Virus record (IMG/VR): IMGVR_UViG_3300028392_000034
Span: 1 to 64,000 of that record
Source of the DNA: a virus
Direction: 5' to 3' (one strand)
DNA length: 64,000 nucleotides
Shown here: positions 32,331-39,803 of the stretch, piece by piece
Layout: each line of letters begins with the position of its first letter
Position numbering within the stretch: position 1 is the stretch's first letter
The notes under the pieces: generated by a model
What the model saw: the letters and a program-made list of their open reading frames with translations, nothing else
Told to the model about the DNA's origin: nothing
Databases searched by the model: none
Translations under genes and position numbers: made by a program

Positions 32331-34252
32331 TACAATCTTTACAAGAAGGCGGCAATGTATTCAAGAACGCCAAAGGGCAGGCAGTAACACAGCGCATCAA
32401 TCAAACGGATGTTCGGCCTACTCTGGCCTGGTTGGAAGAGCTTCTGCCTGGTCTAGATTTACAAAGCAATACACTGGGATCCACCGGTATCAAAGATACG
32501 TCGGGCGATTTAGACATTGCTGTAGATGCCAATACCGTTACCAAAGAACAACTAGAAGCCAGACTCAAGCAGTGGGCTGCCAGCCACGGATTTAAACCCG
32601 AAGACTATGTTAAAAAGTCCGGAACAGCGGTACATTTTCTTACACCCATCGTTGGAAATCCTGCTAATGGCTATGTTCAAACAGATTTTATGTTGTTGAA
32701 GAATGTACCTTGGTCAAAATTTGTGTTGGGTGCAATGCCAGCTGATAGCAAATACAAAGGACGTGAACGTAATGTGTTAATGAACAGCTTGGCAAAAAGC
32801 ATGGGCTATAAATTAAATCAAATTGGCGGTATTGCTGATCGCAACACCAACGAAATTATTTCAGACGATCCAGATCAAGTGGCCAAAATGTTGTTGAACA
32901 AATCAGCCACACGTCAAGATTTAGCGTCGGTAGAAAACATATTACAAGCTCTCAGCACAGATCCTCAACGTGAAGCCAAACTAGCTGACTTCCGTCAGCA
33001 CATGGAACGTGAAGGTTTACCATTTTTAGAAAGTGCTGAATTTTACAAGCCAGTTTCGGATGTTCACTTTCTAGCACGTCTGCGTGACCGTATTGTAAAC
33101 CAAGGTATGCAGGTCATTGTGGAAGCCGAAGTGCAAGGCGGCCGCGCCAAAGGTATTGAGCATTTGGAAGACTATGTGTTCCGTAACGGCAGTGACGGTA
33201 TTAAAAAAGCCATGGACATTGTAAAACACACAGCCGCTGACACAGGTAAAACTACCACAGTCAAATGGGACGGTAAGCCAGCATTGATATTTGGTCGTGA
33301 TGCCAACGGAACATTTATTCTAACTGATGTTTCTGGATTCACAGCCAAAGGCTATAACGGCTTGTTTACAAGTCCTCGACAAGTTACACAACATTTAGCC
33401 GCCAGAGACGCTGATGCTGCGGCGTTGGGCAAACCTGCTACTCGTGTGCAGGATCTTGCACCAATTTATAACAAACTGTGGGGTATGTTAGATGCCGCAG
33501 TACCACCAAACTATCGAGGATTTGTGCAAGGCGACCTGTTGTATATGGATACCCCTCCATTGGAAGCCGGCAACTATGTGTTTACACCCAACACCATAGA
33601 ATACAAAATTCCAGCCAACAGTGATGTGGGCAAGCGCATTGGCGCCAGCGAAGTTGGCATTGCCATGCACACTAGATATGCCGAACCAGGTGCCGCCAAA
33701 GAACCCATTGGTACAGTTAAATTTAAACCAGTTTCTGGATTACTTTTATTAGAGCCAGTGTATGCCAAAGAAAATGTCAAACCCGATCGAGAATTAACGC
33801 AACAGCTGAGAACAGTTTACAGTAGTCAAGGAGCTGCAATTGACCAACTGTTTAATCCTGCTGAACTTCGTGCGCTACAGATCACTGACTTGCCCAAGTT
33901 ATGTATAGACTATATCAACAGTCGTGTGGGTGTTGGATTTGATAACTTAGTAGCTGATTTTGGCCCTTGGTTACAACAACGTGTTACACCTAAAAAGTTT
34001 CGAAATATTGTAGAATACTTACAAAGTCCACGTAGCAACCTGTCGGGTATGGCCGCGGCATTCACGGCTTGGGGACTACTACACGATATCAAAATGGATG
34101 TGCTACAACAATTGGATCTACAGCATCCAGGGCAAGAAGGTTGGGTTATGGCCACTCCGGCTGGTATGGCCAAGGCTGTGAATCGTCTCGCCGGTGGATT
34201 CACCGCGGCAAATCGTCAAATAAACAACCCAGAATCTGTGCCTAACTCCTAA
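32327..34252 (+). CDS. Nucleotidyltransferase-like domain fused to a ligase-like KxDG domain
   Basis: A 641-residue protein. An N-terminal pol-beta-type nucleotidyltransferase signature is visible: GS at 51-52, DLD at 61-63 and a third Asp at about 120 (VQTDFM). From about residue 305 a second domain has VKWDGKPALIFGR, with K313-x-D-G matching the nucleotidyl-transfer motif of nucleic-acid ligases, and later RGFVQGDLLY and GTVKFKPV in the positions expected for motifs III and V. The N-terminus MIQSLQE followed by Gly resembles a prohead-protease site. A DNA or RNA end-repair role is inferred. Related proteins seem to occur in other marine T4-like phages, uncharacterised as far as I know. Confidence 0.78.
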   Translation: MIQSLQEGGNVFKNAKGQAVTQRINQTDVRPTLAWLEELLPGLDLQSNTLGSTGIKDTSGDLDIAVDANTVTKEQLEARLKQWAASHGFKPEDYVKKSGTAVHFLTPIVGNPANGYVQTDFMLLKNVPWSKFVLGAMPADSKYKGRERNVLMNSLAKSMGYKLNQIGGIADRNTNEIISDDPDQVAKMLLNKSATRQDLASVENILQALSTDPQREAKLADFRQHMEREGLPFLESAEFYKPVSDVHFLARLRDRIVNQGMQVIVEAEVQGGRAKGIEHLEDYVFRNGSDGIKKAMDIVKHTAADTGKTTTVKWDGKPALIFGRDANGTFILTDVSGFTAKGYNGLFTSPRQVTQHLAARDADAAALGKPATRVQDLAPIYNKLWGMLDAAVPPNYRGFVQGDLLYMDTPPLEAGNYVFTPNTIEYKIPANSDVGKRIGASEVGIAMHTRYAEPGAAKEPIGTVKFKPVSGLLLLEPVYAKENVKPDRELTQQLRTVYSSQGAAIDQLFNPAELRALQITDLPKLCIDYINSRVGVGFDNLVADFGPWLQQRVTPKKFRNIVEYLQSPRSNLSGMAAAFTAWGLLHDIKMDVLQQLDLQHPGQEGWVMATPAGMAKAVNRLAGGFTAANRQINNPESVPNS

Positions 34253-34266
34253 TTTTTGCCAAAAGG

Positions 34267-34274
34267 TATAAATA
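34267..34274 (+). promoter_or_regulatory. Late promoter (TATAAATA)
   Basis: Exact T4 late consensus. A 40-base leader with an AAGGAG Shine-Dalgarno leads to the ATG at 34316. Confidence 0.8.
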
Positions 34275-34315
34275 AAAGTAGGCCCACAGTGGCCATATAC
34301 TAAGGAGATTTAAAA

Positions 34316-34717
34316 ATGGCTTATATTACTAAAGTTTCTGGTGGTTCACAACCAGTATTTGCAACTGACGTATTGAATGGTAACGTTGCTCCAACAGCAG
34401 CAATGAACGTTCAAGGTCCAATTCAAGTAGCAGGTCCAAAGTTAGACTTTTTCAGCGTAACAGCTAACGGTAACGTGTCGCTTCAAGGCGCTGTTAATGG
34501 TTATGTTGCTAACGTGTTGCAAGCAGTTCAACAAACAGCTACAGTTTCTATGTACCAAGTGGCTGCTAACGGCACCACAATCAGTTTTGGTGTTTACCCA
34601 GCTGGTGCATACACTAGTGCTACATTTGTTGCCGCTGTTCAAACAGCCAATACAACAACCATTGGTGTTCCAACAGGAAACGTTTCTACTACAGCTTCGT
34701 TTACAAACCTTGCATAA
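34316..34717 (+). CDS. Small uncharged beta-rich protein, likely virion component
   Basis: A 133-residue protein rich in Ala, Val, Thr, Asn and Gln with almost no charged residues. Regular strands (FFSVTANGNVSLQGAVNGYV) suggest a beta-sandwich or capsid decoration protein. It has a perfect late promoter, a strong Shine-Dalgarno and its own terminator, so it is a monocistronic late gene, an arrangement typical of an abundantly made virion protein. The exact part is unknown. Confidence 0.82.
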   Translation: MAYITKVSGGSQPVFATDVLNGNVAPTAAMNVQGPIQVAGPKLDFFSVTANGNVSLQGAVNGYVANVLQAVQQTATVSMYQVAANGTTISFGVYPAGAYTSATFVAAVQTANTTTIGVPTGNVSTTASFTNLA

Positions 34718-34740
34718 TTAAGTTTTTGCATAAAACATCA

Positions 34741-34762
34741 AACCTGCTGAGGCAGGTTTTTT
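34741..34762 (+). terminator. Rho-independent terminator
   Basis: AACCTGC (34741-34747) and GCAGGTT (34752-34758) pair around TGAG, followed by a T run. Confidence 0.88.
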
Positions 34763-34763
34763 G

Positions 34764-34862
34764 TTGACTGAATTTTACAGGTATAAGTAATTGTGCTCGT
34801 GTAGCAATCTTGTCCTGCATAGGGCGGGACCGGAACGACACACACATACACAGGAGAAAAAC
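34764..34862 (+). promoter_or_regulatory. Leader region with hairpin, promoter unclear
   Basis: TTGACT at 34764-34769 resembles a -35, but no -10 with good spacing is seen. GTCCTGC (34812-34818) pairs with GCGGGAC (34824-34830) with one G-T pair. A GGAG site precedes the ATG at 34863. Something must start transcription here because terminators lie on both sides of the gene. Confidence 0.4.
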
Positions 34863-35090
34863 ATGAGCAAAACACCTTACGAGATTCGTCTCGAACTTTT
34901 ACATCTGGCCAAGGAAATACTTCAAACGCCAGTGCATGACAAGCGCAGTAGCCTAAGCGATGAATATCATTCCAAGCTGAATGATGCTAATCGTGGAACT
35001 CTTCCGTATCCAACCATGCCTGATTTTCCAAGTACCACAGACATTGTGGTCAAGGCTGAAGAACTCAAAAAGTTTGTAGACGCAGCGTAA
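34863..35090 (+). CDS. Small conserved unknown protein
   Basis: A 75-residue protein. The start at 34863 follows AGGAG; an earlier in-frame ATG lies within the hairpin leader. It is helical (YEIRLELLHLAKEILQT), followed by a polar linker and a final short helix (VVKAEELKKFVDAA). It stands alone between two terminators, suggesting independent, probably strong expression. Function unknown. Confidence 0.8.
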   Translation: MSKTPYEIRLELLHLAKEILQTPVHDKRSSLSDEYHSKLNDANRGTLPYPTMPDFPSTTDIVVKAEELKKFVDAA

Positions 35091-35094
35091 TTGA

Positions 35095-35117
35095 AAAGCA
35101 CCTTCGGGTGCTTTTTT
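35095..35117 (+). terminator. Rho-independent terminator with UUCG loop
   Basis: AAAGCACC (35095-35102) and GGTGCTTT (35107-35114) enclose TTCG, followed by T residues. Confidence 0.92.
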
Positions 35118-35150
35118 GTTGACTTTAATATGGGTCTTGCAACAACGACT

Positions 35151-35156
35151 TAAATA
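35151..35156 (+). promoter_or_regulatory. Late promoter core (TAAATA)
   Basis: TAAATA seven bases before the ATG at 35164, implying an almost leaderless late transcript. Confidence 0.6.
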
Positions 35157-35163
35157 CTAGATC

Positions 35164-35418
35164 ATGATGGTCAGCAAAATAACAGAATTAACAGTGTTTG
35201 AAAGTCCAGATGGCGGGCGAACAGTATATGCTCGCAGCCCTGGCGCAACCAAACGAGAACTACATTGGCAAGATCCTAAACTACAACAAGAACTCAAAGA
35301 CTTAGAAAAATCAAAACGTTGGGTTGAAATTTTTCAAGCTCGCCGCGATGACCCAGAACTTGATCACTTGTGTGAACAAGTAGAAATACTCTATGAACTA
35401 AGCAGGCGCCCTGAATGA
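35164..35418 (+). CDS. Small conserved unknown protein
   Basis: An 84-residue protein. It opens SKITELTVFESPDGGRTVYAR and has helical segments (QELKDLEKSKRWVEIFQARRD). The N-terminal pattern is familiar from uncharacterised cyanophage and other marine T4-like proteins. The start could be the ATG at 35164 or the next codon. ATGA overlap with the following gene. Function unknown. Confidence 0.82.
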   Translation: MMVSKITELTVFESPDGGRTVYARSPGATKRELHWQDPKLQQELKDLEKSKRWVEIFQARRDDPELDHLCEQVEILYELSRRPE

Positions 35419-35843
35419 AATTTGCCTGCCAAACCCTGTTTGATATTACAGCCACCGGAGTAACCGGTCACTGTAAACAAAGCCGAATGCCATTTCATGA
35501 CCATGCTGGACAACTAATACACGATTCTGAATCTTGGAATCGCAGTCGCAACCAACAACGCAATTGGGAAACAATTACACAAATTTTAAGTCTACGTACC
35601 CAGTTGTTTGCGTTGACTGATCCTATACCAGATCAAACAGGCACACGTTGGATGTTTGAATTTGAAACAGAATCCGCCGGCATTTACGGCCCAGAATCAG
35701 ACCCTGTATCAGTGCTACGTGCTGATGCAGCGGGTGTGCCTATGTTGCGTGAGCTTGATAACGACCCAGACATTGACACTGCATTGATCACTGAAGGGGA
35801 CAGACAGAATATTTGGTTTGCACCCATTTCCATAAATACTTGA
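35415..35843 (+). CDS. Conserved unknown protein
   Basis: A 142-residue protein. It begins FACQTLFDITATGVTGHCKQS and has QQRNWETITQILSLRTQLF and later WMFEFETESAGIYG. The arrangement looks like a small alpha/beta phage protein with conserved Trp residues. It follows the previous gene by ATGA, and its end carries the next late-promoter core. Function unknown. Confidence 0.82.
   Translation: MKFACQTLFDITATGVTGHCKQSRMPFHDHAGQLIHDSESWNRSRNQQRNWETITQILSLRTQLFALTDPIPDQTGTRWMFEFETESAGIYGPESDPVSVLRADAAGVPMLRELDNDPDIDTALITEGDRQNIWFAPISINT
35833..35838 (+). promoter_or_regulatory. Late promoter core (TAAATA)
   Basis: TAAATA 17 bases before the ATG at 35856, with a GGAG Shine-Dalgarno in between. Confidence 0.6.
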
Positions 35844-35855
35844 TGGAGATTAATC

Positions 35856-36119
35856 ATGGTTGAGCCAACTGATATTGAAAAGAAAAGCCTGGAAGCACAC
35901 GTAGAACTATGTGCCGAACGCTACAATGCATTAGAAGACAAAATGACTGCCATGAGTGTTAGCATTGCACATCTGTGCGATATGGTTGCAGAAGTTAAAG
36001 ACAATGTAAGCCAAATGAACAATCAACGAAATACTCAACTGATCAATTGGGCAGTGGGTTCTATTGGAGTATTGACAGCAGCATTGGGCTACATGATCTC
36101 TCACTACATCATTAAATGA
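35856..36119 (+). CDS. Tail-anchored membrane protein with coiled coil
   Basis: An 87-residue protein. Residues 5-60 form a coiled coil (LEDKMTAMSVSIAHLCDMVAEV) and residues 66-85 are one membrane helix (WAVGSIGVLTAALGYMISHY). This topology fits a C-terminally anchored protein facing the cytoplasm, and resembles some phage holin or anti-holin accessory proteins, though no such evidence is present. Late promoter; ATGA overlap with the next gene. Confidence 0.8.
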   Translation: MVEPTDIEKKSLEAHVELCAERYNALEDKMTAMSVSIAHLCDMVAEVKDNVSQMNNQRNTQLINWAVGSIGVLTAALGYMISHYIIK

Positions 36120-36610
36120 AACCAGACCAAGAATTTGAACGCATGTTCCGCCAGGAATTTAAAAATGTTGCACCCAATTTGATCTGGGTCAGTGATGATG
36201 GATACGAAGTATTTGGGCACTATCGAATACAGCCTGTATCACCAGGTTATCAAGTTGTTTGTGGCATTACAGAAGTGGGCACGTTCAGCAGCACACGCAC
36301 AGCACTCAGCTGGTGCATAGCCGATAAAAATCATGGTTATAACACAGCCCGAGAAATACTAAGAACCGATAATAAATTAACAGCACTTAAAAACGACATT
36401 AATACCAGAGCAGCAATTGGTGATCGTAGCCGAGATCCTAATTTACGAGAAATTATTCTAACCAAGCTGGAAAGCAAAATCATACAAAAGAAATTGCTGG
36501 AAAATCAGTTAAACAAATATGTAAACTGGGCTAAATATATACAATTAAGAGGATTCAATAATGAAACTGCAAGAACTGGCCGTAGCCAACCCAATACAAC
36601 AAGCCGCTAA
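36116..36610 (+). CDS. Unknown late protein
   Basis: A 164-residue protein. The N-terminal half is alpha/beta (LIWVSDDGYEVFGHYRIQPV; GYQVVCGITEVGTF) and the C-terminal half a long helix (REIILTKLESKIIQKKLLENQ) likely to form a coiled coil. Its last 50 bases lie inside the next gene's start, and a late promoter for that gene lies within it. Function unknown. Confidence 0.8.
   Translation: MKPDQEFERMFRQEFKNVAPNLIWVSDDGYEVFGHYRIQPVSPGYQVVCGITEVGTFSSTRTALSWCIADKNHGYNTAREILRTDNKLTALKNDINTRAAIGDRSRDPNLREIILTKLESKIIQKKLLENQLNKYVNWAKYIQLRGFNNETARTGRSQPNTTSR
36532..36537 (+). promoter_or_regulatory. Late promoter core inside upstream gene
   Basis: TAAATA 23 bases before the ATG at 36561, with an AAGAGG site between. 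The promoter lies within the preceding coding region. Confidence 0.55.
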
Positions 36611-37751
36611 GGTTTTTGAAAGCTATTTTGGCAACCGTGTTGATTTCAACACAGTATCAAAAGGCCAAGCACGAAACATGCTCAAGCGTGTGCGTGGCTT
36701 AATTGCTGAACATCGTCGCACTCCAGAATTTCACTACAGTGAGCGAAATCCATCATACTTGAAATTGGTCATGATGGAACAGGCTCTGGCCGCGGCCGCA
36801 ACTACTCCAGGCGCCGCTCCTGCTGCAAATCCTCAGGCACAAGCTGGAATGCAAGCCGCACAGATCCAGCAAAAGAAAAAGCAAATTCAAGATGCTATCA
36901 AAGCCAAGCAAGGCGAGATTGCTCAATTGCAAAAGCAAATGAATGATCCAACCATGATGGCCATGGCCGAAGCTCAACTTGATGAACTAAGTCCGGCAAC
37001 ATTGACTAGTTATGCCGGTAAGAGAGCAGGTCAAGGAACATGGGCAGGTGGTGTTGCTAAAGGATTAGCAGGACGTCCTGCTGAAAGAGATGGTTACGCA
37101 GATAGTCATTGGACTGACCCTAAAGTAAATTACGGCCCTGAAGGTGAAAAATATGCCAAGTTCAATCAAAAGGCTTTGGGCAATATAAAGAAAGCACATG
37201 CTAAAGGTGCAACTCCTAACAATCAATCTTACGATTGGGGAAAAGAAGGTGGCTACGGTGATGCAAGTAATCCTGTAACTAGAAAAAAGGGCGTAGCAGA
37301 AGGCAGTCGTGCTCGTCGTTTGCGTGAAGCCAGTGAAATTCAACAAGCTCAAGTTGTGTTGGCAAGCCAAGACATGGTAGACCAAGTTCAAAAGATGAGT
37401 GAGCAAGTGTCTGCTATGCAGTTTAAAGATTTGCCAGCCCTGTTGGATCAAATTAGAAATGAAGTCGGGGTCGATCAAGCTACACAATACAATGCTGATG
37501 CCAGTGCTGCATTGAGTGGCCTATTAGGAAACTTGCAAGGTGCTAAACAACAGTTGGAAGCCGCACTGGGTGTAATCACTGGACAAGCACCACAAGTTCC
37601 TGGTGCCGAAATAGGTGCCGCTCCAGACATGGGTGCTGACATGGGTGCTGAACTTCCTGCCCCGGGCGAAGAAGTTGCAGACTTAGATGCCGCTGGTGCA
37701 GACTTGGATGCTGCCGCACAAGCAGCCGGTTTAGGCCGTGAACGCAGATAA
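36561..37751 (+). CDS. Probable head-associated protein with coiled-coil domain
   Basis: A 396-residue protein. It opens MKLQELAVANPIQQAAKVFES, a possible targeting region, followed by NMLKRVRGLIAEHRR. Residues 75-145 are Ala/Gln-rich and contain a coiled coil (QQKKKQIQDAIKAKQGEIAQL). A middle section is Gly-rich and a second helical part (DQVQKMSEQVSAMQF) precedes an Asp/Ala/Pro-rich tail. Similar layouts occur in prohead core or internal virion proteins of marine T4-like phages; the match is by form only. TAATG overlap with the next gene. Confidence 0.75.
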   Translation: MKLQELAVANPIQQAAKVFESYFGNRVDFNTVSKGQARNMLKRVRGLIAEHRRTPEFHYSERNPSYLKLVMMEQALAAAATTPGAAPAANPQAQAGMQAAQIQQKKKQIQDAIKAKQGEIAQLQKQMNDPTMMAMAEAQLDELSPATLTSYAGKRAGQGTWAGGVAKGLAGRPAERDGYADSHWTDPKVNYGPEGEKYAKFNQKALGNIKKAHAKGATPNNQSYDWGKEGGYGDASNPVTRKKGVAEGSRARRLREASEIQQAQVVLASQDMVDQVQKMSEQVSAMQFKDLPALLDQIRNEVGVDQATQYNADASAALSGLLGNLQGAKQQLEAALGVITGQAPQVPGAEIGAAPDMGADMGAELPAPGEEVADLDAAGADLDAAAQAAGLGRERR

Positions 37752-38086
37752 TGTTAATTCGAGAAGTTGCAGATCCCAACACACAACGACTGGCTGCATT
37801 AAGCCAGTTTTTGCTTGGACGGAGTGAAGATGAAGCCGCCGCAAAACAAATTAGTCAACAGGCTTTTATCGACGCTGCAAAAAGTTTAGGTGTTAATGTT
37901 ACTTCGGCCAACCTAGGCGATTTGATTAGTAAAGAACCTTTAAGCAATATATTAGAACCGCTTGAACCCAATTCGGGTGTGGTTCGTTTCAAAGGCAATA
38001 CCGAAGCCGAAACCGGTATGAGCGTGGACCAAGCTCGAGCCGTGGTAGACAGCAATGCCAAAGCGGCATTAAAACGTCGCCAGTAA
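37751..38086 (+). CDS. Unknown late protein
   Basis: A 111-residue helical, Ala-rich protein. It begins MLIREVADPNTQ, sharing the M-x-[AIL]-x-E start of the head-associated candidates. EDEAAAKQISQQAFIDAAKSLGV and a central NLGDLISKEPLSN follow. It is translationally coupled to the preceding gene and probably belongs to the same particle. Function unknown. Confidence 0.78.
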   Translation: MLIREVADPNTQRLAALSQFLLGRSEDEAAAKQISQQAFIDAAKSLGVNVTSANLGDLISKEPLSNILEPLEPNSGVVRFKGNTEAETGMSVDQARAVVDSNAKAALKRRQ

Positions 38087-38098
38087 ACACATTAGTCG

Positions 38099-38104
38099 TA
38101 AATA
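38099..38104 (+). promoter_or_regulatory. Late promoter core (TAAATA)
   Basis: TAAATA 22 bases before the first possible ATG (38127) of the fifth radical SAM gene. Confidence 0.55.
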
Positions 38105-38109
38105 TCTAA

Positions 38110-38132
38110 CATCATCTGATTATTAGATGATG
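38110..38132 (+). promoter_or_regulatory. Hairpin covering the first two ATGs of a radical SAM gene
   Basis: CATCATCT (38110-38117) pairs perfectly with AGATGATG (38125-38132) around a 7-base loop. The 3' arm contains the ATGs at 38127 and 38130, leaving the ATG at 38142 free. It could control initiation. No T run follows, so it is not a terminator. Confidence 0.55.
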
Positions 38133-39044
38133 CACTATACTATGAAAAAACACTTATTCTCCAAACTCGAGTTCTATATAACCAACGTTTGTAATTTGAC
38201 CTGCGAAGGTTGTAATCGATTCAACAACTACTCATTTGCTGGTTGGCAACGATGGAGTGACTACGAAGCCGACTATGCCAAATGGGCCGAACATGTAGAT
38301 GTTGATCGGATTGTAATACTAGGTGGAGAACCCCTGCTTAATCCAGATATACTTGATTGGGTATATGGAATCAATCGTATCTTTAAGAGAAATGTGCAGA
38401 TTTTGTCAAACGGCACACGTCTAAACAATGTAAAAGGACTTTACGAAGCACTACAGGCCAATGGCAACTGGATGGGTATCAGCTGGCACAATCCCAACAC
38501 CATTGATGAGTTTGAAACAGAGGTTTACAAGTTCCTTAAAGGTAATATTACAAAAATAGAAAAAAATGATCCTCGCAACGAATATGGTGCCGACGTAGCA
38601 TGGGTAGATGAAAATAAAGTTGTTATTCCTTTGTGGATACAATATGATTTTTATGACAGTGCAATTGGTCGTGATGCTACTGGTCGATTTACACTACACA
38701 ATAGTAGACCCGAAGTAGCACACAACAGTTGTGGATTTAGGCGCCATAAAAATTATCATATGATCAAAGGTAAACTGTATAAATGTGGCCCAGCTGCATT
38801 ATTTCCAGAGTTTGATCAACAACACGGATTTGATATTTCGGACGCGGATCGAGCCGTATTAAATTCTTACCGGCCATTATCTCCTTATGAGTATGCAGAA
38901 CGCGGACAAGAGTTTTTGGACACGATTGATGAGCAATTGACCATGTGTAAATTCTGCCCAGAAAGTCTGGACTATAAAAATAGATTATTTGCAGTTACCA
39001 AAAATCAAGCTCGAAAACAATACACCCTAGAACCAGTCGTATAA
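38127..39044 (+). CDS. Radical SAM protein (copy 5 of 5), beside IscU/IscA
   Basis: A 305-residue protein; the start may be 38127 or the in-frame ATG 38142. The CxxxCxxC motif is C22-C26-C29 (CNLTCEGC) counted from 38127, and GGEP is at about 66-69. C-terminal cysteines (NSCGFRRH, KCGPAA, CKFCPE) form a SPASM-like auxiliary site. It directly precedes the Fe-S assembly genes iscU and iscA, 62 bases upstream. A late promoter and a start-covering hairpin precede it. Substrate unknown. Confidence 0.9.
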   Translation: MMHYTMKKHLFSKLEFYITNVCNLTCEGCNRFNNYSFAGWQRWSDYEADYAKWAEHVDVDRIVILGGEPLLNPDILDWVYGINRIFKRNVQILSNGTRLNNVKGLYEALQANGNWMGISWHNPNTIDEFETEVYKFLKGNITKIEKNDPRNEYGADVAWVDENKVVIPLWIQYDFYDSAIGRDATGRFTLHNSRPEVAHNSCGFRRHKNYHMIKGKLYKCGPAALFPEFDQQHGFDISDADRAVLNSYRPLSPYEYAERGQEFLDTIDEQLTMCKFCPESLDYKNRLFAVTKNQARKQYTLEPVV

Positions 39045-39058
39045 TCCGTTCAAAAAGG

Positions 39059-39087
39059 TTGTAAATACAACAGTTACATGTTATAAT
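39059..39087 (+). promoter_or_regulatory. Overlapping early and late promoters for iscU
   Basis: TTGTAA (39059-39064), 17-base spacer, TATAAT (39082-39087) fits sigma70. The TAAATA late core is at 39062-39067, overlapping the -35. The gene may therefore be read both early and late. AGGAG lies before the ATG at 39106. Confidence 0.6.
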
Positions 39088-39105
39088 ATAAAACAGGAGA
39101 AGTAA

Positions 39106-39483
39106 ATGGCATATTCAGAAAAAGTAATTGATCACTACGAAAATCCACGTAATGTAGGGTCGTTTGACAAAAGTGACGACTCGATTGGAACCGGTATGGT
39201 TGGAGCTCCTGCATGTGGCGACGTCATGAAACTTCAAATCAAAGTAAATACTGAAGGAGTAATAACTGATGCCAAATTTAAAACGTACGGGTGCGGATCA
39301 GCAATCGCCAGCTCAAGTCTTGTCACCGAGTGGGTTAAAGGAAAAACGCTTGACCAAGCAGGAACGATTAAAAATTCGGATATTGCTGGAGAACTTGCCT
39401 TACCACCGGTTAAAATACATTGTAGCATACTTGCAGAAGATGCTATAAAAGCCGCAATCGAAGACTACCGTAAAAAACACTGA
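39106..39483 (+). CDS. iscU: IscU-type Fe-S cluster scaffold
   Basis: A 125-residue protein, full length for the IscU/NifU-N family. The three ligand cysteines are C37 (ACGD), C63 (GCGSA) and C106 (HCS), with Asp39 next to the first. The HscA-recognition motif LPPVK is intact at 99-103. It builds [2Fe-2S] clusters from cysteine-desulfurase sulfur and passes them on with HscA/HscB. No desulfurase gene was seen, so host IscS would be required. Its stop overlaps the iscA start. Confidence 0.93.
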   Translation: MAYSEKVIDHYENPRNVGSFDKSDDSIGTGMVGAPACGDVMKLQIKVNTEGVITDAKFKTYGCGSAIASSSLVTEWVKGKTLDQAGTIKNSDIAGELALPPVKIHCSILAEDAIKAAIEDYRKKH

Positions 39484-39803
39484 TGATTTCAGTTACTGAC
39501 GTCGCCTCTAAAAAAATTGTATCTAACTTGACTCGACGTGGCCAAGGGGTAGGTATTCGACTTGGTGTTCGTACCACTGGTTGCTCAGGGCTTGCTTATG
39601 TATTAGAATATGTTGATACCATTAATGCAGAAGACATTGCAGTTGAACAAGATGGCTTTGTTGTAGTGATTGATCCTAAGAGTTCAGCATACTTAAATGG
39701 AGTCGAAGTAGACTATGTGCGCCAGGGTCTTAACGAAGGCTTTGAATTTAACAATCCTCTTGAACGAGACCGTTGTGGATGTGGAGAAAGTTTTAGGATT
39801 TGA
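39483..39803 (+). CDS. iscA: IscA/A-type Fe-S carrier
   Basis: A 106-residue protein. The ligand cysteines are C34, C98 and C100 (CGCGESF), with a GCSG motif at 33-36. A-type carriers receive clusters from IscU and deliver [4Fe-4S] clusters to targets such as radical SAM enzymes. It shares a one-base overlap (TGATG) with iscU and a TTGA overlap with the dCMP deaminase, forming a three-gene operon. Confidence 0.93.
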   Translation: MISVTDVASKKIVSNLTRRGQGVGIRLGVRTTGCSGLAYVLEYVDTINAEDIAVEQDGFVVVIDPKSSAYLNGVEVDYVRQGLNEGFEFNNPLERDRCGCGESFRI

